This document shows positions 1 through 11,800 of a stretch of 64,000 bases of DNA, piece by piece. The notes beneath the pieces were generated by a model. It was given only the letters and a program-made list of their open reading frames with translations. It had not been told where the DNA came from and searched no databases. How positions within the stretch are numbered: position 1 is the first letter of the stretch; each line of letters starts with the position of its first letter. A program made the translations under genes and the position numbers. Origin of the DNA: Batillaria attramentaria (taxonomy: Eukaryota > Mollusca > Gastropoda > Batillariidae); contig JACVVK020000055.1 of the NCBI GenBank assembly GCA_018292915.2, positions 275,001-339,000 on the forward strand, given 5' to 3'.

Positions 1-300
1 TAATGCTCTGCCATACATCTTTTGCCTGTCCACCTACCAACTTTCTCTCTAGTTTGTCTCTGTAGTCTCTTTTACACTTCTGAATTTGCTTCTTTAGTTT
101 GTAGCTACTTGTCTGTCTTTCACTGTCACTGTGTTTGTGTTTGTGTTTTTCATGAAGAGCAATTTTTAACTCAGGTGTGATCCATGGCTTCTGGTTTGGA
201 TACACGACCACCTTCTCAATGCAAAGATCTTGGCAGAATATGATATAGTCTGTTATGGTCTCAATACCAATTTTTGGCCAATGTTTGTTTGCAGGCTTTT
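1..300 (-). mobile_element. Non-LTR retrotransposon (LINE) fragment, endonuclease-to-RT linker
   Basis: Read on the minus strand, this stretch is open and encodes the linker that normally joins the endonuclease and reverse transcriptase of Jockey/CR1/RTE-type LINEs. Recognisable blocks are PNQKPWITPELK, followed by a Lys/Arg-rich segment with YKLKKQIQKCKRDYRDKLE, then DVWQSI. This matches the family pattern of 'P-N-x-K-P-W-hydrophobic-T' followed by a basic helix and 'VWxxI'. The RT that should follow lies beyond the left edge. Homology fades past about position 300. The clade assignment is uncertain; being a LINE fragment is fairly secure. Confidence 0.75.
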
Positions 301-2748
301 GTCGTTTCATATTTTTAATGTGCGTATGTGGGTGTGCTTTCACCTTTTTCATTGTCCGAGTGTACATTACACATTTCAGAAACGTGTTTGGGCGCTTTCT
401 TACTTTTCATATTTGTGTCTATTTATATGCATACTTTTTATTTTCAATTTTCAAATTCTAAAAGTGTCATTCTTTTTGAGTGCATTTTAAATTTGAAAAC
501 TCATGATCAAGTCAATTTTACTGCGTGTGTGCGCGCGGGGGGGGGGCTTTCATTAATTTATTTTTTATGTGTTACCTTTGTCCTCACTTTACATGTACTC
601 TCAGATTTTCATCGATGATCTGAAGTGATGTATCGAAAGTATCTGAAATTGTTTTTGATGTACGCGTTTGTGATGTGCATTTGTTTCGCGTGTACATTGC
701 CAGTCTCACATCTGTCTTGTGGTTTAGCAAAGTTAATTGGTCTTTCAATCCCTGAATGTTGAACCTTGCAATGAAACATTCTGGGCCACCACTGGCATTG
801 TTTTTCAATCTATTAATTTTGTTTTGGTCCTGTGTTGCAATGTAAAAATTAGTTCGGGTAACCCATGAGTGATCGGGGAAGTCAGCACGATTAGAGGGAC
901 TCCCTGCCTATGTAATAATGAGCCTCCTGAACTTGTGTATTGTTTTGAACACTTATTTTATCGATGTGAAGACAATGTTATGATTCAAAGTAACATGTTA
1001 CCATGAAAGCTTTGCAGGTGGTGCTTGGTTTCAGAGTTTTTCTCCGGGGACTCCGGTTTCTCTGGTGCTTAGAAGCATACACATGGTCTTTGTTAATCCC
1101 TGTTGGCCAGGCTTTGCCGAGTGCTCGACTTGGTACACCACTGACCACCTGAATTTTAAAATACTGCTTTTTTTCTCTTTTGTGTGCGTTTTGGTTAAAG
1201 TTGTGCTTTTCAAGCTGTTTTCATGACTTGCATTCGACAAATGTAATGATGTACTTGTAGTACTGTATACTAATGGTTATACAGTACTTATAGTACTGTA
1301 ACCCGAAGTTTGACTTGTCCGTTTTGGGGTTTTGTTCGACTTATCCGTTTGAAAATTTAGTCATACAAAGAACAAGTTCGACCTGAAAAAAATCGTTTCG
1401 ACTTATCCGAAGTTCGACTTAAGCGTGTTTGACTTAAACGTATGCGAATAATCACACACACACACACCCACACCCACACCCACACACGATTGGTAAATTC
1501 ATAAACCAAACTGAATCCGCAAAACTGATGAACAACTTTACTTAACTGAGTATTATTTGGCTTCACAAACGACGCCGGGTCAGTCGGTGTCGCCTAACTT
1601 TACTTGACAAACAACGAACTGGCGTTTCGCAACACTAAGTCTAATCACCGTTCGTGGGCGAAGGCGGAGTTAGCTGCAAAACATGTCATTACTTATTGTG
1701 AGGTCAAACTCAGTCAATTTCATGACTGACGCAAAATCCCCCATAAGTAAAATTTACAACACAGACCAAAACAAATATCTAGCTGGGCATACTTTCTGAG
1801 TTTACAGATTTTTCATGAAGCAACTAGTTCCAGACATATCTTGAACAAAAAAAACCCCAACATTTTGCCGGCAAAGGGACTTTTTGGAAGAATATCTGGT
1901 ACGCAGTCTGCTGGCCGATACACGAACACGAGTTTTATCCGTTGTGTAAAATGTTGGCTCAAGTTTCGGGTTGTGCACCAGTTGCCTCAATAGAAAAAAA
2001 TCTCTCATTGACGGTCTGCATGGATTTAAATAAGGCTCAGGAGCGTTGCACTTTGATTATATGGAACCGTAAATCTTCCCCGTTTTTCGCATACAGAGTC
2101 AAAACTGAAAATGCCATCATGGGATACTCGTGCTAAATGTGTTACGCTGAGTAGAATGGATCGTCAGCGACTTCCTGTAAAGAGTTTGTTGACTGAGGAA
2201 GAAAGCATGTAAGCTTTATGGAAAGATTTACTTTTTGTAAGTCGTTCAAAACGACCCAATGTGTTGAGTTTATAACACTAGACGTCCGTAACGCTGTCAT
2301 AGCTCCGATGATTTAGGTAAGTGACGGAACTTCACCAATCACTGTTCATGGCTATTGAAAAAACAGAAGCCGGTAACTTGTCATCTCATGCTTATACTGA
2401 AGACGAGAATCATTGTAAAAAAAAAAAAAAAAGGACAAACCAGAAAAAAAAGCGAAAGTACTGGAACCACCCTACACTATGTCCAGCAGGAATTCTATGA
2501 CGTTGAGAAATCTGGCTTTATTTATACTTTACGTCCTCTGACGGAAATCCCATTTAGTTTAGTTCTGTTTAATCTTGACACTTTATGACTGAGTCCGTGT
2601 CATTATGACCTTGTTCAATTTTTGCAGATTCTGATGACCTGTTGATTTAGGCCTGCGGCCATTCAGTAAACTTGATTTGATTTTTGACTTAAAAAGTACC
2701 GCAAGATGGTTTAGATTAGTTGTAAACTTCTGACATGAACTTTGATTT
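301..2748. other. Gene-free stretch with short repeats
   Basis: No convincing exon was found. Positions 1270-1445 repeat the words TTCGACTTATCCG and TTCGACTTAA, which resemble the ends of pogo/Tigger DNA transposons, but no matching second end was found. Positions 1985-2160 are a diverged copy of a dispersed repeat also seen near 43.6, 47.5 and 56 kb. There is a poly-A tract near 2418. A minus-strand open frame at 584-808 could not be assigned to any family. Confidence 0.5.
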
Positions 2749-2754
2749 TTTATT
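2749..2754 (-). terminator. Candidate polyadenylation signal of the dermatopontin-like gene
   Basis: AATAAA on the minus strand, about 90 bases past the stop codon at 2844. The spacing is plausible for a short 3' UTR. The hexamer is common by chance in AT-rich DNA, so this is only a candidate. Confidence 0.4.
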
Positions 2755-2843
2755 ACTCTGTGCGAGTGTGTTAAAGATCCTTCGTCTATCGGTCCGACAA
2801 ACTTTAACGTTAGCTTTTGTGCACAGGACTGGATGGGAAAGGA

Positions 2844-5800
2844 TTAACGTACTGTGTAGGATACAAGTGGGTCGCTGGCCTTGTCCAGGAGATCTTGCTT
2901 TCTGATAGCAGCCTTTAGACGCTCTAGATCCAACGGTTCCTTCACAAACTGGAGCGTACTGTTTTGGGGAGGTTTATCTGCGGCGCAGCACAGGAACGTA
3001 AAACGCCGATCGCTTAAAGCAAGAACATAAATGTTAAAAAACAAAAACAAAACTCCATGTCAATATCCTTCACTACACGCTGATGTTCACACGCTTGGCA
3101 AAAATACACTCCATTACATGTCCATTCTCTGTAGGGGAGCGCTGGACTCTCAATGCTCGGGTCGTGAGTTCGAATCCCGCCTGGCGCCAGATATTCGTGC
3201 AGGCTTTCTCGTTGCCCCGTCTTTGACACCACACTTACGTGGTGGAAAAAGACGTTAAACTCCCAAACACCGACCCTATTCTGTGCCAGTACTGTAATCA
3301 TGTGTGCCATCTTCAAAGTGTGTTGTCCACAGTCTGACGAACGACTTGGCTCCTGGTACTGGTAGTGGGTTTTGTTTTGTTGTTGTTAATGCGGCCAATC
3401 TGCAACATCGTGTCAAATTGTATCCAGTACACAGATAACCAAGTCTCCAGTTAAAACTACAATAAGAGTACTTATATTAGTACTTACCCTTTGTCTGCGC
3501 TGTAGATGGTGCCGATGCCATAGATGTAGGCTGAAGTCGTGAAGTCGAGATCACCTTGAAACGCGTTCACCAGGACGGACACAAAGCAGTACCTAAGGTG
3601 ACCAGCTGAAATACGACTTTCACAGTAAGATTTACACAGAAGCTTGTCAACACTGCGAATGTGCCCACTGGTTAACGGTACACAAGGGGGACAAAATACA
3701 TGTATCCGCATATGGCCGTCGTTAACAGTGCTACAAACTTGCAACCAATGGCAGGTGATTAGTCCTAGGCGTCCGCAACAAACCCTCAGGTACGGGATCT
3801 TGCCGAGATTCGCGTACAACATTAAGCACCGATTCTTTGAAGGTGTTGTTCCGGGATGTTTCCCCTGACAGCATCTGTAGCTTCTTGAAACGGTCAAATC
3901 TGTTCTATAAAATCTAGGCACCATGTAATACGAACTATCCACGACCTCTGTATGTTCGATGTAAAAAAAAAAATGAAACGTATTTCAAACCGGAAAGATA
4001 CATTTACACCTTGTTTTATTGTCTTCCTTTTTATTTTAGTATGGCCGCGAAATAGTCTGTTGCTTGCCCTAAATTACTAAATAAGCCAAGCGGTTAAGGC
4101 GTCCGCAACAAACCCTGAGACATGAGTGAATAGCATGGTGACGGTCTGCACATCAATGAATGCTTAGCAGAAGCAGTTCTTCCTCCAGCCCTGCGGCGCC
4201 TTGAGCGTCTCGAAAGACGGATAATGAGTGACGAGGAATAATCTGCCATACCAATTCCATACCTAATGTTATGCTGTTTTAGTTCACTTTACCATCCACC
4301 TCCATTCTGAGAGAGAGAGAGATATATATATATATATTTATATTTATTTATTTTATTTTTTTTTGGGGGGGGAGGGGTGGAAACAAATCAATTCCATTAC
4401 CCTGACACACACTACAAGCAAGGCAGCATGGACAGTAGAAAACTTCGTTAACAATGAAAAAAAAAAATGTGTGTGTACGTACTTTTGAGTTTACAACAGC
4501 GGTACTTCATTTCGTCGTCCCGGTACTTCTTGCTGTAGACAGACTGCCAGCCAGTCAGCACGTAATCACCCTTGGCACAAAAGAACCTCGTCTCTGGTTC
4601 ACCGTGGTAGTTGGCCTTATCTGCAAGTCGCAAGGGGTGAAAATCTCATTTTCTGGCTTTTGTTCAGTATATCTCCTCCCCACTGTTTGCCGGATATGGC
4701 GTTTCATTTGGCCATCGCGACCGTTTGCGTGACTGTGGCTTCTAATATTAGAGAGAGAGAGAGAGAGGAAAAAAACCAACAGACTGAACAGACTGGGACT
4801 CTGACAAATCTAAACAAGATGGCCACCAGCCCAATATGTTGTTTCCATTCAATGACCTGCTGTAGTCACAGTCGTAGTCGTTGTGTCATGTATGCAGCCC
4901 GCGCGCACACGCCGGAACGCAGGCTCTCTGACATCAAGCATGCTGACATAAAGAAAGTACTGAAAACCCTTATCGTGCCTCTATGCACTTGCAAAAACCC
5001 AAACACATGAGGTCGTGTGAGCTCACCTAGCTGGTTGACGTCACAAACGTTTTGGCGTATGCGAGGTTCTACATGGGTGAATGAATTCTTGTAATAAAGT
5101 CGTTCCCCTTTGACAGTTACTTCCCGCAGACCTGACTGACAGACGATTGCTTACTGGTATCGGAGAAGAGACCCTCTCTCTCTCTCTCGCCTTAGACGCG
5201 CGCTTGCGCGCGCACGCACCCCCCCCCCCCCCCCCCCCACATTATGCTTCTGAGTGTGAGTCAGTGGCAAAAACGAAACCCACTGAAATTCCCGCTTTCC
5301 ACATGTCAAGTTGTGGAGATCGCGAAAAGATACTGCATTTCGATGATGCAAAATAATTTCTAGACCATCCCAGAACATGCTGGTGCAGTAACGTCAGTAG
5401 ATTACGTCACCTTGGAAAGATATCGAACCTTCCAGTAAGTTGAGGAATGTTCTAGATCTGACCTGTTCAGTACGTAAGCAGCCCTGCACAGCGTTCTGGG
5501 TTCTTCTTTCATGAAATTGTTCTCCGTGCATATTCTGTTGTTGAGTTGTATTCTGTTGTATCCCGTGTCTTCTCTGCGATTGCACGAAGATGGCGACATA
5601 GTAGAAGTAAAATACACCACGTCTCCAAACAGAGGAATTCGGAAAGTGGCGAGACACCCCCAAGAAAAAACAGCATCACGTCAATCAAACATGACGCACT
5701 TACTTTACGTCAGTGCGCGTGCGTCTCTTCTTCGATGTTTGTGAGGCGTGTGGCTTGCAGAGGAAATGTGCTGTGAGCACAAATTCTCGAGTCAACTGAC

Positions 5801-8800
5801 GATAACGGCTGCAGTGAATTTTTCTAATTTTTTTTTTTTTGTATATTTTTTATGGCACCCCAGGCTCATTATCTATGTATAGTAGGCGCGATTTTGAGAT
5901 CTAAAGTGTGTTCACCAGCACTTTCATCAGGTACGGCTTACGCCAAAAGTATAAAAGCGACAACCTCCAAAATTCACTTAGTTGAGAGTCCGTATTCATG
6001 CTATCTATGTCCAAAAAATGGAGTGGTTTAGGTAAATATTACGCCTTTAAACGCCAGAAAGCCACTTTTTCTGAAAAGGGCGATAACTCGCAAATCATGT
6101 GTGCAATCGTACCTGGATCGGGCCTTCTATTCAACAATCTTGATTCATTTAGAAACCCCAAATTTGAAATCGATCGGTTCAGTATTTTCGGAGAAATAGG
6201 CATCTGAACTGGGTTCACATGCAATGTCAACTCGGGCTCGGTTTACATGAAAACTATAAGAGCGACCATTTTCTAGTAGTGACTCTGTTCAGAGTCCGTA
6301 TTCAAGCTATCTACTGCCAAAAAATTGAGTGATTTAAATAAATATTACGCCTGTACACGAAAGACAACCAACTTGTCTCAAAAGGGCGATATCTCCCAAA
6401 TCACTTAAGCAATCATCACACGCTTGGTTCCTCTAATGTAACATTTTGATATACAGTATCTTCCAAAAGAAACGCGAAAATCGCTGTCAAAGACACGTAG
6501 TTCTTTTTGTTTCATGTCCAGTTTGTTTAAATACAATTCGTTAGCCATGAAAAAACGAGAACAACACACACATTTAAAGAGAAGGTTCATTTGTTACAAA
6601 ATTAAAACGTTACCGTGCACAGTTTGCACATGAGTTCTGGCCCTTGGATTATGAGGTGTCAAAAGGCAGTTCAGTAACGAGTGTGTCCTCCGCCTGCTGC
6701 AACCACAGCCTGACACCGGTGTGGCATGGAATGAACCAGTCGTCGAGGCAGCAATCCTGGCAAGACATTCCAGATCCTCTGGGTGGCCTATTGGAGCTCG
6801 ACGGCGTTCCGTGGACGGTTTGCCACCAGGTTAAGTCTGCGCTTTGATTTCAGCCCACAAGTTCTCAATCGGGTTCATGCCAGGACTCATAGCGGGCCCG
6901 GCAAGGCATCGTCGGGATGTTATTTTGAGCAAGGGCTTGTTGGGTAAGACGAGCGGTGTGCGCCGGCGCATTGTCCTGTTGAAATGTAAGTCCTGCACGA
7001 CGAGCGAAGAATGGTGCCACAACGGGCTGGATCACATGGTTGATGTAACGCAGCGCGTTGATTCCGCCTCCAGGTCCTGGTCGCAGATTGTTGAAGAAGA
7101 CAGGTCCCAGGAGCTGCCCACCCCGCATTCCGCCTCACAACATGACCGACGGGCCGCCCCTGAGTGGTACCTGCTGGATGTGGCGGTCCTGCATTCTGGT
7201 GCCCCATGGACGCCAGATGCGAACACGTCCAGAACGTGGGTCGAGACAGAATCGACATTCATCACTGAACACAACCTGCTCCCACTGTCTCCTCCTCCAG
7301 TTCTGACGCTGAATGTCCCAGTTCAGCCTCTCCTGACGGTGACGCTGGGTCAGAACGGCACCACGGTACGGACGATAGCAGCCAAGGTAGGCAGATCGCA
7401 AAACACGTGTCACTGTTTGTGAGCTGAGCTGCCTGTTATGAGTTCCAACGTTCATTCCGACAGCAAAAGCAGCCTGCTCAAAAGGATGGCGCCGATGATT
7501 TCGCTGAATCAGCCGTTCTTGACGCGGAGTACCTACCCTTGGACGGCCACTTCGGGGTCCATCCTGGACTGACCCAGATGCCTGGAATCGAGTCTGAAGC
7601 CGATAAATGTTCGAGTGATGAACGTTAAAATGCCGTGCAACATCAGCTAATCGCCTCCCTGCCTAAATTTGCCCAATTGCTTGGGACCGTAACGTGTCCG
7701 AAAGACGGGTCATGGCCGCCAAAGACAGGAAAAGGCAGACAACTGAAATTTGAACCACTGGTCAGTTCACCCTGTGTCTGTGTTCTGCGCATGCAATCCG
7801 TTTTCACTTCGGCGTCTTCCCATTTGCTGACCCACGAACATTTACCCCGATTCGGAAGGTTGCCCGGAAATGCACTGTCAGCAATTTTTTTTACGGAATC
7901 GAACTCTAAAACACCGTGAAGCACGTAATAACGGACAAACGCACGTGATATCGAGTCGACACGTGCAGACACCATTTCAGAATTTGCGTTTTATTTTTTC
8001 GCGTTTCTTTTGGAAGATGCTGTATTTGGATACCCCAAATTTGAAGCCATTCGGTTGAGTATTTTCGAAGAAACGGGCCTGGACACAATTCACACACACA
8101 CAGCCGCACGCACGCACGCACGCACACTCATACGCACAGACGGCACTCACTGAGGAGGAGAAGCACGTTCGGGGCACCGTACATGTCAGCACTGATGACG
8201 CACGTTTTCTTACGTCATTGTCAGAGTTACACTTGCAAAATCGTCTCTGCGGGAGATCGGCAGTGGCGTGCGTTTGTACCACAGATGCTTGCCCATGAAC
8301 GTGGAAAATTTAGCCCGTCCTATGTTGTTTCCATTACTATGGAAACATAAAAATCAGCGTCGTCTGCTTAGTATGCGGTACACTTGTAGAACGTATACGC
8401 CAGCGAGAGTCGCCACAAAGGTCTTGGATGCTGTATTTTGACCGATGCTGATGCACGGATAAACCACATTGGATGAAAAGTTTTCCACGCGCTGTTGTAC
8501 GCCTGTTCTACGTCTTGAGACTATTTCCCACTCCATTCAATGAGCATACTGTTATTTTAAGTAATAATTAATAATAAAATAGGTACTTAAGGGACGCCCG
8601 CCCTCTCGCGGGAGCTCAGGGCGCCTTACAAAGACCACACACTCACTCACCCAGAAACACACACGCACACACACGCACGCACACGCACGCACGCGCGCGC
8701 GCGCACACACACACACCCAACAGTTATTGGTTGACGGCTGTGAAGAGGTGGGTTTTCAAATTTGTTTTGAAAGATAATTTTGTGTTAAATGAGCACTGCA

Positions 8801-11800
8801 ACTCACCGGACCAGTAACAGGTGGAAGACACTGGCGCTGGTTCACATGTGAAGTTCCAGTGGCGGTCGTTGTCATAGTACTCGGAATGCAGATGGCGCAG
8901 GGCCTGTCCATCGGAACACGAGAACTTGCGCACATTGCTACCAAGCAACGCCGCGGGATCACGTGGTTTGTCCTCATCCTGTGGACGATCCACGTCCGAG
9001 GGCTCCGGGACAGGAGGGGGTGGTGGCCGGACTTCGGAGGAACCGTTGCCGGTCTTCGCACAGTGCTCGAATTTGAAAAGCCAGTCTCTGGAAACACATC
9101 ACACAACACTCAGAAAATAAATGCACATACTCCAACATATTCCACAGATTTTTTAAAAATTTATTTATTTAGTTATTTTTGGTGGCGTCTGAACAGCTGC
9201 GCTTGGGAGTGCCGGCGCATATACTCTGGAAATAGGCTATCCTAACCCTCGCCGTGCGTCGAGCATTCAAACTCACCCACACTTTTAAAAGAGGAACTAA
9301 GCTGAATTAAATCGAAATTGCTCACACGCATACTAATGTGATGGGCCGGTTGTTACAGAAAAGCGATACGAGTCAAACTTTTCTCAGATAAATCTCGTTT
9401 CACTTGTTTTGCCGGGACTGATTGACATCAGCAGTCCATGTCAAAAATATGCGCACTTTCAATATGTGTGGCGACATTCATTTGGTCAGACAGAATCTGA
9501 TATTCGTGTTCGTTTCTTTCTTGTGTATGTTCTCTACGGTTATACTTTCGTTTACCCGACTGCCCTCGAACTTCCTTTTTAAAAAGTACGCATGGGGAGG
9601 GTTAACATCGACGTCTGCTTAGGCAAGGACCTCAAATGCTAACGGCTCGTCGAGGGTTCTCTCCGGGTATTTGGGATTCCTCCGGCCCCTCTGCTTTGAA
9701 AATAGTTCGCCACAAACTTGCATTCCAAATTCCGAAACCTATCTAGCCGAGCTGACCGACTCGGACCATGTAATAATGTGTTAATGTCCGATGTGTGAGT
9801 GAATGCATGTGATTCACGTACGCGTGCATAATCATTGCGTTAAGTTCGCGGCACTTTGAGCAAAGAAATTGGGTACAGCGCCTGAACACAAGCATTTTTG
9901 CTTCTCGTGCGTGGCACCGTTCATTCGGGCCGATCGTCGGGCGGGTTCCCTCCAGGTACTCCGGCTTCCTCCCCCTCTGCTTTGGAAATGTTCAGCCCCC
10001 GAAATCTGAAAATAAGTGCAATTCTAAAATTGCACAACTTAATTAAATAGCTGAGCTGACCCTTCGCATCACGAGCCTAGTGTGAGCGAATTCGTGTGAT
10101 TCACGTGAGCGTGCGTGCTGGGTTCAGCTCGCGGCGCTTTGAGCCAATTCAAGAAACTGTGTAACGAGCCCCCCAAAATGTGATTATTATTATCTTCACC
10201 CTTTGTCCTTGTCGTATTTGCTGTGGATGCCGTAGATGTAGGGTTGATGTGAGGGAGCCGTGAAGCCCAGGTCACCTTGAAATTTGATCAACCAGTCCGT
10301 CGTATCGCAGTTTGTCACTTGAACATCTGTGGTTTAATAGGAATTCGTTAGTAAAGCCCACACAACACAGGTCAAGACGAGACAAGCCCAAATGGATACT
10401 GAAAATAAACTCCATACTGTAATACGATACAATATTTGCTGCTATGCCAAAATACCTGCTATTGTCCTTTATGACTCTCCTCCAGTTGAAAGTTTTTTAA
10501 CAATCATTTTGCTACACGGAACCATTTTGTCAAGTCACCACGGGTCAGTTTCATCATTCTTTTGGGTTCCCCATGCTACTTCCGTGTGTTCCAGTTCTTC
10601 TGCGCTGCCAATTTTGCCCAACAATACGTAAAGAATGGAGAATGCGTACAGATTCCACGAAGACCATTGGTTCTGAAATCAGTTCATATTTTATAGAAAC
10701 ATTTTGTGAGGCTTTCTCCACGCACTCACTTGAAAAGTGTCGTCTGACATCAACAAGGGGAGTAAAGTCTAAATTATCTAACAATGCAGTGACTGCCCTT
10801 TGTCGTACGAGGTTTTCACTCTTATCTGGAGTAAATCCCTCTTGGGAGTGAGAGTGTTGTGGTACACGGGCCCTCCATCCTGTAGAATCCGTTTGCCGAA
10901 TTTTTTTTTTTAAACATATCACTGAAACTATCGACGTTATGAAAAGTTGCAAAACAGTGTGATGTTTTCAGTCAACTGGATATGCTTTTGTTTTACTGTA
11001 TGTCTTGTAGGTTTTTGCTCTACACAAAGTGCGTCAGTTACGTGAAACTGTCGGAACTGTCGAGATTGTTTACCTCTACTAGACTGTCTGGATGTAAGGT
11101 GAATCACGGAATAACGCACAAATACACAGTGCCATTCAGCCTTTCACTGGACATGCTCATGCAACATTCACACGTCACTGTATATCGGACATTGCAAATA
11201 CAACGGAAAATATGCCAGGAGACGTCAGGGAGGCCTTTTGGAAGGTCAGTGTTGTATTTAATTCGTCATGGTTCACTAGTCACCCAGAAGGCGGAGGCTT
11301 AACGGTGATAGATGGAAACCAAGTTGGAATTTAGTTGGGTCTCTGAATCAGGTACACTTTTTCTTCCGACAATGTTCAAGGAATGTATCTTTGCTGTAAA
11401 TCAGGACAAAAATCACCTACATTTTTTCTCGGCAAACGGACTACAGCATATGTACACATGAAAAAAAAATTACCCTACCAGACCACCGGACAATAGTATG
11501 GGTTGCAGTAAAAAAGGGAAGCAATTGTAGACATGAACAAAAATTTACCCTACCAGACCACCGGACAATAGTACGAGTTGCAGTAAAAAATAAACAAAAA
11601 TGGGAAGCATATACTTGCGAGTTTACAACAGCGGTATTTCCTGGCGTCGTCCTTGTACTGATTGGCTTTGAGAGATGACCAGCCAGTCACCACGTGGTTA
11701 CCAGACACAGAACCACACGAAAACTTGGAAACGGGGTGACCATTCCGATTGACGGAACCTGCAACGACACAATCATGTGACACTGACGACGTTCTCTATG

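Larger units (their letters stand above)
4621..8806. other. Large intron of the dermatopontin-like gene
   Basis: This intron holds a C-rich tract at 5219-5240, a ~300-bp repeat present twice (5934-6236, and 6237-6451 resuming at 8025), the Tc1 element inserted in the second copy, and a CA/CG-rich low-complexity run at 8636-8716. No further exon is needed: the phases of exons 5 and 6 join directly. Confidence 0.6.

Noticed and set aside
584..808. Minus-strand 74-codon frame near the left edge
   Set aside because: It shows no recognisable motif and no splice-linked neighbours. It might belong to the adjacent LINE, but this could not be supported.
4083..4125. tRNA-Leu/Ser-like A box (GCCAAGCGGTTAAGGCG)
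   Set aside because: No B box or fold follows at the right spacing; a related fragment at about 3768 suggests a repeat.
6844..7422. Plus-strand 192-codon open frame
   Set aside because: Antisense of the decayed Tc1 transposase, whose motifs read on the minus strand.
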